Assembly (NCBI GenBank): GCA_027057985.1
Contig: JALUTJ010000409.1
Location: forward strand, 380 to 6,277
DNA: 5,898 nucleotides
Source of the DNA: Chromatiales bacterium
Lineage (GTDB): Bacteria; Pseudomonadota; Gammaproteobacteria; UBA6429; Thiohalophilaceae
Reading direction: 5' to 3'
The notes under the pieces were generated by a model. That model was given only the letters and a program-made list of their open reading frames with translations, was not told where the DNA came from and searched no databases. Shown piece by piece: positions 1 through 5,898 of the stretch. Numbering within the stretch: the stretch's first letter is position 1; the number at the start of each line of letters is the position of its first letter. The position numbers were made by a program, and so were the translations under genes.

Positions 1-621
1 ACCTTCATCATAGCCATTGATTGCCAGCATATCTTTTTTAAAACAGGAATAATTGCATCCCAGTAAACTGGTTGTCCTTTTCCTTTTTTTAAAAAAAGCC
101 CGGTAGAAAAATTTATCGGGATTCAGATATACACCTGCCTCAGCATGTTTTTCGATTGCATCATAGGCAATGAATGGGTATCGCCATATAAAACTTTTTT
201 CTAACTGATAGGGACTGATTTTATGCTGTCGTAACATTGCTGAATAACGCGGCCCCAGATTACATCTTCTACCGCTTAAGATATAACCCTGCTGTGAAAA
301 TCTGACATGTGATTCAATAAAGGTAGAATAAGGAATACAATCGCCATCGATAAAAATAAGGTAGTCACCCTCGCTGGCAAGAATGGCATTATTGATTGAG
401 CGGGTTTTGCGAATCCCCCGATCTTCCTGAAATGTATGTTTAACTTCAAGGCCTTCTATTGCAGTGATATATTCCTTCATTTCATCTGCATTATTATCCT
501 CGGCTACCACAAGCTCAAAATTTTTGTAAGTCTGCCTTTTCAGGTTCTGCACAATCAGATCCAGTGCCTCAATATCCTTGTAAACTGCCACAATCAGGCT
601 GACTTTTAAATTTTCTTTCAT
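1..621 (-). CDS. Family 2 glycosyltransferase (GT-A fold), 3' end cut by window edge
   Basis: A partial gene: 207 residues are readable from the ATG at 621 down to base 1, with no stop codon reached. The protein opens with a typical GT2 start (KVSLIVAVYKDIEALDLIV, residues 6-24), followed by the nucleotide-binding strand ending in AEDNN (40-44). GIRKTRSINNAI lies at 69-80, and the metal-binding DxD motif is seen as IDGDC (91-95). A GCNYSCFKKDMLAINGYDEG stretch (188-207) matches the C-terminal block shared with galactosyltransferase-type (Glyco_transf_7C) GT2 enzymes. The active-site ED pair expected shortly after this block lies beyond the edge. It probably transfers a sugar from a nucleotide donor on the cytoplasmic side of the membrane during lipopolysaccharide or polysaccharide assembly. 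Donor and acceptor cannot be told. The start lies 5 bases after the kdkA stop, so the two are very likely co-transcribed; only a weak AGG sits upstream. Codon use is AT-rich. Confidence 0.88.
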   Translation of the reverse strand, partial: MKENLKVSLIVAVYKDIEALDLIVQNLKRQTYKNFELVVAEDNNADEMKEYITAIEGLEVKHTFQEDRGIRKTRSINNAILASEGDYLIFIDGDCIPYSTFIESHVRFSQQGYILSGRRCNLGPRYSAMLRQHKISPYQLEKSFIWRYPFIAYDAIEKHAEAGVYLNPDKFFYRAFFKKRKRTTSLLGCNYSCFKKDMLAINGYDEG

Positions 622-626
622 AATTA

Positions 627-1358
627 TTAAACCTGCTTTAAATCTTCCCAGCCATAGCCACGTAATAAGGAGCGCCAGTTTTCCTCGACGAAGTAAAAAA
701 CTTCATTATTGGCAGAAATTTTATTGAGCGAGCGCTTAAGCCTGAGTAAATTTTCCTTTTGCCATTTCAGGGCCGGTTTTTTAATTTTACAGCGGTCAAA
801 ATCAATCAGGTAACAGCGCCCACCTTCGTCCAGCATAATATTATTCGCATTGAGATCGGCATGATATACGCCCTGCTCGTGAAAACGGCGTATCATGCTG
901 CCAATCGCAATCCAGTACCCTTCTGTTAACTCGTCCCCCATCAGGATGGACATAAGGGAACGCGCCCCCGGGATTCTTAACATCATGATATCCGCAGCAT
1001 ATAGCAGGCCATGCCTTTCTACCTTGATAGCAGCTGGCACCGGTACCGGCAGGCCTTTTTCCAGCATCCGGGTTAGCAGGGCCCATTCACGCCAGGGGCG
1101 GGTAAAACGTAAACCGAGGTAAATATACCTGTCGACAGAAAATTTGGCGGCTAGTCCACCACGCTGATAATGCCGGAGCACAAAATCCCGCCCCTGGTGC
1201 TGGATAAAGAAGGTCGTTCCCCGACCCTCGGCAAAACCCACGATAGCCGAGCGCTGCGCCCAGATTTTCGAGTTAAAGCTCGCTTCCTCAAAATTAGAAA
1301 AAATATCAGCATCATAGCGGATATGGATGCCGGACCTGTGATATTCAGCTACATTCAT
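627..1358 (-). CDS. kdkA: 3-deoxy-D-manno-octulosonic acid (Kdo) kinase
   Basis: Kdo kinase uses ATP to phosphorylate position 4 of the Kdo residue on lipid A, in the inner core of lipopolysaccharide, at the cytoplasmic face of the inner membrane (EC 2.7.1.166 family). Read from the ATG at 1358 the protein has 243 residues, the usual family length. It shows the family's GRGTTFFI block (45-52), LRHYQRGG (61-68), GLPVPVPAA (102-110), the kinase catalytic loop HADLNANN (166-173, catalytic Asp168) and the metal-binding LIDFDRC (184-190, Asp186). This order and spacing match the Haemophilus-type KdkA as I remember it. A TTG at 1379 would add seven residues. I prefer the ATG because the likely -10 box lies so close to the TTG that the transcript would hardly have a leader. 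Neither start has a good Shine-Dalgarno. It is the first gene of a minus-strand unit with the GT2 gene and diverges from the GT9 gene. Confidence 0.93.
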   Translation of the reverse strand: MNVAEYHRSGIHIRYDADIFSNFEEASFNSKIWAQRSAIVGFAEGRGTTFFIQHQGRDFVLRHYQRGGLAAKFSVDRYIYLGLRFTRPWREWALLTRMLEKGLPVPVPAAIKVERHGLLYAADIMMLRIPGARSLMSILMGDELTEGYWIAIGSMIRRFHEQGVYHADLNANNIMLDEGGRCYLIDFDRCKIKKPALKWQKENLLRLKRSLNKISANNEVFYFVEENWRSLLRGYGWEDLKQV

Positions 1359-1386
1359 GCGGGAACTAATTTTATCCAACCAAAAA

Positions 1387-1398
1387 TGTTATTATAAT
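1387..1398 (+). promoter_or_regulatory. Possible extended -10 promoter for the GT9 gene
   Basis: On the plus strand TGT followed by TATTAT (1387-1395) looks like an extended -10 element, and a perfect TATAAT overlaps it at 1393-1398. No good -35 box is seen 16-18 bases upstream. It shares the same AT-rich bases as the minus-strand promoter candidate, so the two directions could compete for RNA polymerase. Transcription would start about 60 bases before the GT9 ATG. Confidence 0.3.
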
Positions 1399-1423
1399 GC
1401 CAGTTTATTCATGGTTTGTACAA
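1391..1423 (-). promoter_or_regulatory. Possible promoter for kdkA
   Basis: Reading the minus strand, a TTGTAC (1423-1418) is followed after 18 bases by CATTAT (1399-1394), which is preceded by TGG as in extended -10 promoters. An overlapping perfect TATAAT lies at 1396-1391. Transcription would begin near 1384-1387, leaving a leader of about 27-30 bases before the ATG at 1358. The -35 match is poor (three of six), so this is an inference from sequence resemblance and from its position in the divergent gap. Confidence 0.4.
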
Positions 1424-1463
1424 AACCGATTTTTACCATTAGCTTCCAGGACCCTGATATTTA

Positions 1464-2543
1464 ATGCCGCCAGACTTTCCCCAGCCTGCCCGAACACTCT
1501 GCCTGCTGCGACTCTCTGCTCTGGGAGATATTACTCATACCCTGCCGGTTTTTTACACGTTACGAGAAAACTGGCCGGATACCCGAATCACCTGGATCAT
1601 CGGTAAGGTTGAGTATGAACTGGTCAGGGGTATCAAGGATGTCGAATTTATTATTTTTGATAAAAAACAGGGATTAAAAGCTTACCTGCAACTGTACCAG
1701 CAACTGAAAACACGCCGCTTCGATATCCTGCTACATATGCAAATGTCGCTTCGCGCCAGTATCGCCAGCCTGCTGGTCAGGGCTCCTGTTCGAATTGGTT
1801 TTGACCGCCAGCGGGCAAAAGACGGGCAATGGTTATTTAGCAATAAAAAAATTGCTTATCAGCCCGGGCAGCATGTTATCGACAGCTTTTTTGGCTTCAG
1901 CCAGGCACTCGGCATTCAGGATAAGCAGTATCGCTGGGATATTCCGATCCCTGAAACAGATCGTGCCTCTGCCCAGCAAAAACTGGGCATCGACAGCCCT
2001 TATGTCATTATCAGCCCCTGTTCCAGCAAGGCCTACCGCAACTGGAGCGTTGAAGGCTATGCCGAGGTCGCACGCTACCTGCGAGAGAAATATCAGTACT
2101 CCATCGTAATAACAGGGGGCAATTCCGATATTGAACACCAGTACGCAGACAATATTCAGCAACGACTGGCTTTTGAGGTAGTTAACCTGGTCGGAAAGAC
2201 CAGTATTAAGGAATTACTGGCAATTATCGAAAAAGCCGACTTAATGATTAGCCCCGATTCCGGTCCTGCCCACATGGCAACGGCCATGAATACCCCGGTC
2301 ATTGGCTTGTATGCCTGCACCAACCCGGATCGTGCCCGTCCCTATCTTAGTGAGAAATGGCTGGTGAACCGTTACCCTGAAGCCATTCAGAAAAAGTATA
2401 ATAAGCCTGTTTCCGATGTACCCTGGGGTGCACGGGTTCGAGATGACTGGGCGATGCTGCTGATTACAGTGGACGATGTGATTGCGATTGCAGATAAACT
2501 TATTCATTCACCGCTAACGAACAGTAAAAATGCCCTGCCATAA
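1464..2543 (+). CDS. Family 9 glycosyltransferase, heptosyltransferase-like (lipopolysaccharide core)
   Basis: A 359-residue GT-B enzyme of the ADP-heptose:LPS heptosyltransferase family (GT9), at the usual length. The N-terminal domain carries LCLLRLSALGDITHTLPV (12-29), where Asp22 occupies the position of the catalytic Asp of WaaC. The C-terminal domain has VIISPCSSKAYRNWSVEGY (181-199), the ITGGNSD turn (216-222), NLVGKTSIKELLAII (241-255) and the donor-binding SPDSGPAHMATAMNTPVIGL (263-282), followed by TNPDRARPY. It probably adds a heptose, or a related sugar, to the Kdo-lipid A inner core in the cytoplasm. The neighbouring Kdo kinase supports this. It is closer to WaaC/heptosyltransferase I-like GT9 proteins than to WaaF, but the motifs alone do not prove the acceptor, so no symbol is given. 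An AGGA at 1448-1451 lies 12 bases before the ATG, a rather long spacing. The gene is followed after 52 bases by ugd. Confidence 0.87.
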   Translation: MPPDFPQPARTLCLLRLSALGDITHTLPVFYTLRENWPDTRITWIIGKVEYELVRGIKDVEFIIFDKKQGLKAYLQLYQQLKTRRFDILLHMQMSLRASIASLLVRAPVRIGFDRQRAKDGQWLFSNKKIAYQPGQHVIDSFFGFSQALGIQDKQYRWDIPIPETDRASAQQKLGIDSPYVIISPCSSKAYRNWSVEGYAEVARYLREKYQYSIVITGGNSDIEHQYADNIQQRLAFEVVNLVGKTSIKELLAIIEKADLMISPDSGPAHMATAMNTPVIGLYACTNPDRARPYLSEKWLVNRYPEAIQKKYNKPVSDVPWGARVRDDWAMLLITVDDVIAIADKLIHSPLTNSKNALP

Positions 2544-2571
2544 TTTATGGTTTAATGTAAAATCAACATAT

Positions 2572-2591
2572 CAGGATAATTAACAGGATAA
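2572..2591 (+). repeat. Direct repeat CAGGATAA carrying the ugd ribosome binding site
   Basis: CAGGATAA occurs at 2572-2579 and again at 2584-2591, a period of 12 bases. The second copy supplies an AGGA (2585-2588) placed 7 bases before the ugd ATG and is clearly the working Shine-Dalgarno. The first copy is too far away to serve the same start. It could act as a standby ribosome site, or it could be chance. Confidence 0.6.
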
Positions 2592-2595
2592 AATA

Positions 2596-3942
2596 ATGAA
2601 AATCGTCGTCGTTGGAACAGGCTATGTTGGCCTGGTAACAGGAACCTGCTTTGCAGAGCGTGGCAATCATGTCACCTGTATAGATATTGACCAGAAAAAG
2701 ATTGATAACCTGCATAAAGGCATTTTGCCTATTTACGAGCCGGGCCTGGATGAACTGGTTAAAACCAATGTCGAGGAAGAGCGCCTGTTTTTCAATACCT
2801 CGCTGGCCGATGTTATCGAGGAAGCCGAACTGATTTTCATTGCCGTTGGTACCCCGCCGGGTGAAGATGGCTCCGCCGACCTGCAGTATGTGCTCGGCGT
2901 TGCTGCCGATATTGGCAAGCACCTCAATCACTATGCCGTTATTGTTGATAAGTCCACTGTGCCGGTGGGCACAGCTGATAAGGTACGGGCCCAGGTTCAG
3001 TCCGAGCTGGAGAAACGTGGCCTCGATATTCCCTTTGATGTTGCCAGTAACCCCGAGTTTCTCAAGGAAGGCGCCGCGATCGAAGATTTTATGCGGCCAG
3101 ATCGGGTTGTCATCGGAACTGATTCGGACAGGGCCGCCGAGATGCTCACCGATCTCTATAAGCCTTTTGTACGTAACCATCAGCATATTATCAGTATGGG
3201 CATTCGTGATGCGGAGATGACCAAGTACACCGCCAACTCAATGCTGGCAACCAAGATTTCCTTTATGAACGAGATTGCCAATCTCTGTGATGTACTGGGC
3301 GTTGATGTGGAGATGGTACGTCAGGGCATTGGGTCTGATAGACGCATCGGCTTTTCCTTTATCTATCCCGGCTGTGGTTATGGTGGTTCCTGTTTTCCCA
3401 AGGACGTACAGGCCCTGATTCGTACCGCCAATTCCGTTGATTATGATGCCATTATTCTCAAGGCGGTTGAGCAACGCAATAATATGCAAAAGTATCGCCT
3501 GTTTGAAAAAATCACCGATCGCTATGGTGACGATCTTAGCGGTATGACCTTTGCACTGTGGGGACTGGCTTTTAAGCCTGGCACCGATGATATGCGTGAA
3601 GCTCCCTCAAAAGTCATTATGCATGAGCTGATTGCAGCAGGTGCAAAGATTGTCGCCTATGATCCGGTAGCACATGAAGTGGCAAAAGAAGAGCTTCCCA
3701 AAGAATGGTTTGAACATGGCCATGTCAAACTGGTAGAGCACCAGTATGATGTCCTGCCCGGTGCAGATGCTCTGGTACTGGTAACCGAGTGGAAACCTTT
3801 CAATAACCCGGACTTTGAAAAAATGAAAGAGCTGATGAAGTCTCATGTTATTTTCGATGGACGTAATCAGTACGAACCTAAGCTGATGCACAAGCTGGGC
3901 TTTAGTTACCTCTCAATCGGTCGGGATGCCACTAATGGATAA
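2596..3942 (+). CDS. ugd: UDP-glucose 6-dehydrogenase
   Basis: Oxidises UDP-glucose to UDP-glucuronate with two NAD+ in the cytoplasm (EC 1.1.1.22). The 448-residue length is normal. The N-terminal Rossmann domain has [12 protein letters not shown] (5-16) and the acidic residue ending the second strand in CIDID (28-32). It is followed by IYEPGLDEL (46-54), [10 protein letters not shown] (83-92), KSTVPVGT (119-126) and [20 protein letters not shown] (151-170). The middle domain has [10 protein letters not shown] (207-216, with Lys210 and Asn214) and the catalytic cysteine block [10 protein letters not shown] (261-270, Cys266). The C-terminal UDP-binding domain has [18 protein letters not shown] (321-338). 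A strong AGGA lies 7 bases before the ATG. The product is the substrate of the next gene, which overlaps by 8 bases. Codon use avoids AGA, ATA and TTA almost completely, unlike the flanking glycosyltransferases. A GDP-mannose dehydrogenase is the main alternative, but the motifs and the decarboxylase partner favour Ugd. Confidence 0.96.
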   Translation: MKIVVVGTGYVGLVTGTCFAERGNHVTCIDIDQKKIDNLHKGILPIYEPGLDELVKTNVEEERLFFNTSLADVIEEAELIFIAVGTPPGEDGSADLQYVLGVAADIGKHLNHYAVIVDKSTVPVGTADKVRAQVQSELEKRGLDIPFDVASNPEFLKEGAAIEDFMRPDRVVIGTDSDRAAEMLTDLYKPFVRNHQHIISMGIRDAEMTKYTANSMLATKISFMNEIANLCDVLGVDVEMVRQGIGSDRRIGFSFIYPGCGYGGSCFPKDVQALIRTANSVDYDAIILKAVEQRNNMQKYRLFEKITDRYGDDLSGMTFALWGLAFKPGTDDMREAPSKVIMHELIAAGAKIVAYDPVAHEVAKEELPKEWFEHGHVKLVEHQYDVLPGADALVLVTEWKPFNNPDFEKMKELMKSHVIFDGRNQYEPKLMHKLGFSYLSIGRDATNG

Positions 3943-4897
3943 CTATCATCGCAAACGCATACTGATAACCGGTGGTGCCGGCTTTCTTGGCTCCCACCTT
4001 TGTGAAAGATTACTGAAGGAAGGCAATGAAGTTATCTGCCTGGATAACTTCTTTACTGGCACCAAGGAAAATGTCGCTCACCTGCTGGATGATCCTTTTT
4101 TTGAGATTATCCGTCACGATATCGAGTTCCCGATTCATATCGAAGTAGATGAAATTTATAATCTCGCCTGCCCAGCTTCACCACCGCATTACCAGCATAA
4201 CCCGATCCATACCAATAAGACCAGCGTACTGGGCGCAATCAATATGCTTGGGCTTGCAAAACGCCATAATGCCCGTATCATGCAGGCTTCAACCAGCGAG
4301 GTTTATGGTGATCCTCATGTGCATCCACAACCCGAAGACTACTGGGGTAATGTCAACCCTATCGGAATACGCTCCTGTTATGACGAAGGTAAGCGCTGTG
4401 CAGAAACCCTGTTCTTTGACTATCATCGTGAACATAATCTAAAAATTAAAATCGCCCGTATTTTCAACACCTATGGTCCCAATATGCACCCAAATGATGG
4501 GCGTGTAGTGTCGAACTTTATTATTCAGGCACTCAAGGGAGAAGATATCACCATCTACGGTGATGGCTCACAAAGTCGTTCTTTCTGCTATGTTGATGAA
4601 CTGATCGATGGCTTTATCCGCTTAATGGCCTCCGCTGACAGCTTTACCGGTCCGGTTAATCTCGGTAACCCGGTAGAATTTACCATCCGGGAACTGGCAG
4701 AAAAAGTCATTGAAATGACCGGTTCAAAATCGAAACTCAGCTTTAACCCTCTACCACAGGATGATCCAAAGCAGCGCCAACCAGATATTACGCTGGCAAA
4801 AAAAGAACTTGGCTGGGAACCTGTGATAAAACTCGAACAGGGACTGGAAAAGACCATCCAGTATTTTGATGACCTGATTAAACAGGGTCGTGCATAA
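3935..4897 (+). CDS. uxs: UDP-glucuronate decarboxylase (UDP-xylose synthase)
   Basis: An extended short-chain dehydrogenase that converts UDP-glucuronate to UDP-xylose by NAD-dependent oxidation at C4, decarboxylation and reduction (EC 4.1.1.35). The 320-residue protein shows the NAD site [16 protein letters not shown] (12-27) and [12 protein letters not shown] (36-47). [12 protein letters not shown] lies at 76-87, and the active-site segment is [10 protein letters not shown] (118-127; Thr120, Glu122). The Tyr-x3-Lys pair sits in [13 protein letters not shown] (Tyr149, Lys153), with [20 protein letters not shown] at 176-195 and [14 protein letters not shown] (209-222, Arg215) downstream. TSE and RSCYDEGKR are hallmarks of Uxs rather than of epimerases such as GalE or RmlB. 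I chose the ATG at 3935, which has a GGGA (3923-3926) 8 bases upstream. An ATG at 3926 would add three residues but has no spaced Shine-Dalgarno. The 8-base overlap with ugd (ATGGATAA) suggests translational coupling and balanced supply of the two pathway steps. Confidence 0.95.
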   Translation: MDNYHRKRILITGGAGFLGSHLCERLLKEGNEVICLDNFFTGTKENVAHLLDDPFFEIIRHDIEFPIHIEVDEIYNLACPASPPHYQHNPIHTNKTSVLGAINMLGLAKRHNARIMQASTSEVYGDPHVHPQPEDYWGNVNPIGIRSCYDEGKRCAETLFFDYHREHNLKIKIARIFNTYGPNMHPNDGRVVSNFIIQALKGEDITIYGDGSQSRSFCYVDELIDGFIRLMASADSFTGPVNLGNPVEFTIRELAEKVIEMTGSKSKLSFNPLPQDDPKQRQPDITLAKKELGWEPVIKLEQGLEKTIQYFDDLIKQGRA

Positions 4898-4933
4898 CCA
4901 GCAACTATTTTTGAACCGCAGGTTTAACCCAGT

Positions 4934-5898
4934 ATGAAAATTCTTATTGTCGATCCTATAACAAATGAAAATTATGATTTCAAATATACCGAGTCTAACC
5001 CGATTGGTGGTATAGAATCTTCAGCTATATCCATTGCACGCGAACTGGCAAAAAATCATGATGTATACTTTGCTCAGCTAAACCGGGATACCCCCTATAA
5101 AGAACACAATGTAACCTATATCAGCAAGGCAGATAGTCTGAAAGATAATAAGTTACAGCCTGATACAGTTATTGTACTCAGAAAACACAAAGTGCTAACG
5201 CAATACCATAAAGCCTATCCGGATGCCAATAAGTTCGTCTGGGTGCATAATTTCCAGGGATATGAAGTTATTACCAAACTGAATCATATTATTCGCTCCA
5301 GAGCAAAAGTTATCTGCATATCAAAAAGCCTTGAAAAACATATTAACAATATTTTCAATGGTCCCTTTTCATGGGCTTTCAGGTTGTTAATGTTACAGTT
5401 CAGAAAGGTTCCTACCTGCACCATTTATTATCCTATCGATCCTGACTTTATTGCCGAAGATAATAATTACGATCCGAATAAACTTTTATTTTTTAGTGCC
5501 CCATACAAGGGACTAAAACAGGCAATGGGCAACTTCAGAGAACTGATTAAAGTCGCACCCGATTTCAAATTATATGTTACCGCGGTAGAAGAAAGTATCG
5601 AGGCATATAATCTGGATAGAGATCTTATTGAATCAGGCTCCGTGATACTTCTTGGACGCCTGAGTAAAGAAGAAATTATCAGCCACCTTAAAAGCTCATT
5701 TTGTGTATTCTATGCACAAAATGAATTTGCGGAGACTTTTGGCCGCGTCTATATCGAGGCAAACTGTACCGGTACACCTATTCTCTGCCATCCACTGGGA
5801 TCAGCAGTTGAAGTTATGGATAATAAGGATCAGTTTGTCAATGCTGCGGATACACAGGCAGTAATCGATAAAGTACTGGACTGGAAAAAGAATGGGCG
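4934..5898 (+). CDS. Family 4 glycosyltransferase (GT-B fold), 3' end cut by window edge
   Basis: An open frame from the ATG at 4934 to the right edge gives 321 residues with no stop. It begins MKILIVDPIT and has the acceptor-domain loop NPIGGIESSAISIARELA (22-39), typical of GT4 enzymes. Next come WVHNFQGYE (103-111), ICISKSLEKH (127-136) and a hydrophobic/aromatic stretch, GPFSWAFRLLMLQF (143-156), that could touch the membrane. The linker to the second domain is followed by FFSAPYKGLKQA (186-197). The retaining-GT4 EX7E motif is ETFGRVYIE (Glu267, Glu275), followed by ANCTGTPIL. It probably transfers a sugar in surface polysaccharide or lipopolysaccharide assembly. The UDP-glucuronate and UDP-xylose made by the two preceding genes are possible donors, but this is inferred from position only. 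It starts 36 bases after the decarboxylase stop, with a weak AGG (4920-4922) upstream, probably in the same transcript. Frequent AGA, ATA and TTA codons set it apart from ugd. Confidence 0.88.
   Translation, partial: MKILIVDPITNENYDFKYTESNPIGGIESSAISIARELAKNHDVYFAQLNRDTPYKEHNVTYISKADSLKDNKLQPDTVIVLRKHKVLTQYHKAYPDANKFVWVHNFQGYEVITKLNHIIRSRAKVICISKSLEKHINNIFNGPFSWAFRLLMLQFRKVPTCTIYYPIDPDFIAEDNNYDPNKLLFFSAPYKGLKQAMGNFRELIKVAPDFKLYVTAVEESIEAYNLDRDLIESGSVILLGRLSKEEIISHLKSSFCVFYAQNEFAETFGRVYIEANCTGTPILCHPLGSAVEVMDNKDQFVNAADTQAVIDKVLDWKKNG

Noticed and set aside
1040..1049. Palindrome CCGGTACCGG inside kdkA
   Set aside because: It encodes part of the conserved PVPVP segment and is explained by repeated Val-Pro codons.
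841..1397. Open frames of about 75-81 codons overlapping kdkA in other frames (841-1086 minus; 895-1122 and 1170-1397 plus)
   Set aside because: They are inside or opposite the KdkA frame, have no recognisable protein features, and lack supporting ribosome sites.
1397..1606. A 69-codon plus-strand frame crossing the divergent gap into the GT9 gene
   Set aside because: It runs out of frame over the conserved GT9 N-terminus and has no family resemblance or clear Shine-Dalgarno.
2551..2580. A possible ugd promoter with GATAAT (2575-2580) as -10 and TTAATG (2552-2557) as -35
   Set aside because: The -35 is weak, and a start near 2587 would remove most of the Shine-Dalgarno from the transcript. 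Read-through from the GT9 gene is more likely.
2563..3186. A 207-codon open frame on the minus strand opposite ugd
   Set aside because: It lies opposite a gene with complete, well-known motifs, resembles no protein family, and is explained by the codon composition of ugd.
4914..4924. AACC-GCA-GGTT mini hairpin between uxs and the GT4 gene
   Set aside because: A four-base stem with a three-base loop and no T-run is not a terminator. It may slightly mask the weak AGG but is likely chance.
1..5898. Mobile elements, CRISPR arrays, tRNA or rRNA genes, defence systems
   Set aside because: No transposase motifs, terminal inverted repeats, regularly spaced repeats or RNA-gene signatures were seen; all the coding content is envelope sugar metabolism.

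Overview
The window looks like a cell-envelope carbohydrate locus from a Gram-negative proteobacterium, most likely a gammaproteobacterium. This rests on a Kdo kinase (an enzyme of inner-core lipopolysaccharide), a heptosyltransferase-type GT9 enzyme, and moderate GC with AT-richer ends. No genus can be named from the sequence alone. There are six protein genes, two of them cut by the window edges. I see no RNA genes, mobile elements, CRISPR arrays or attachment sites.

Left part, minus strand (1-1358): a Kdo kinase gene (kdkA) followed after a few bases by a family 2 glycosyltransferase that runs off the left edge. An 84-base gap (1380-1463) separates this unit from a divergent plus-strand unit and holds AT-rich promoter-like sequence for both directions.

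Right part, plus strand (1464-5898): a GT9 heptosyltransferase-like gene, then UDP-glucose 6-dehydrogenase, then UDP-glucuronate decarboxylase overlapping it by 8 bases, then a family 4 glycosyltransferase cut by the right edge. The dehydrogenase and decarboxylase together convert UDP-glucose to UDP-glucuronate and then UDP-xylose. This points to a xylose-containing (or glucuronate-containing) surface glycan, with the flanking GT2 and GT4 enzymes as candidate users of such donors.

The two edge glycosyltransferases use AT-rich codons (many AGA, ATA, TTA), whereas the sugar-nucleotide genes hardly do. This fits a conserved core with more variable, possibly acquired, strain-specific glycosyltransferases around it. 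All genes belong to known families. I found no convincing evidence of an undescribed system. The most useful leads are the pairing of Kdo phosphorylation genes with a UDP-xylose supply module and the unassigned acceptors of the GT2 and GT4 enzymes.
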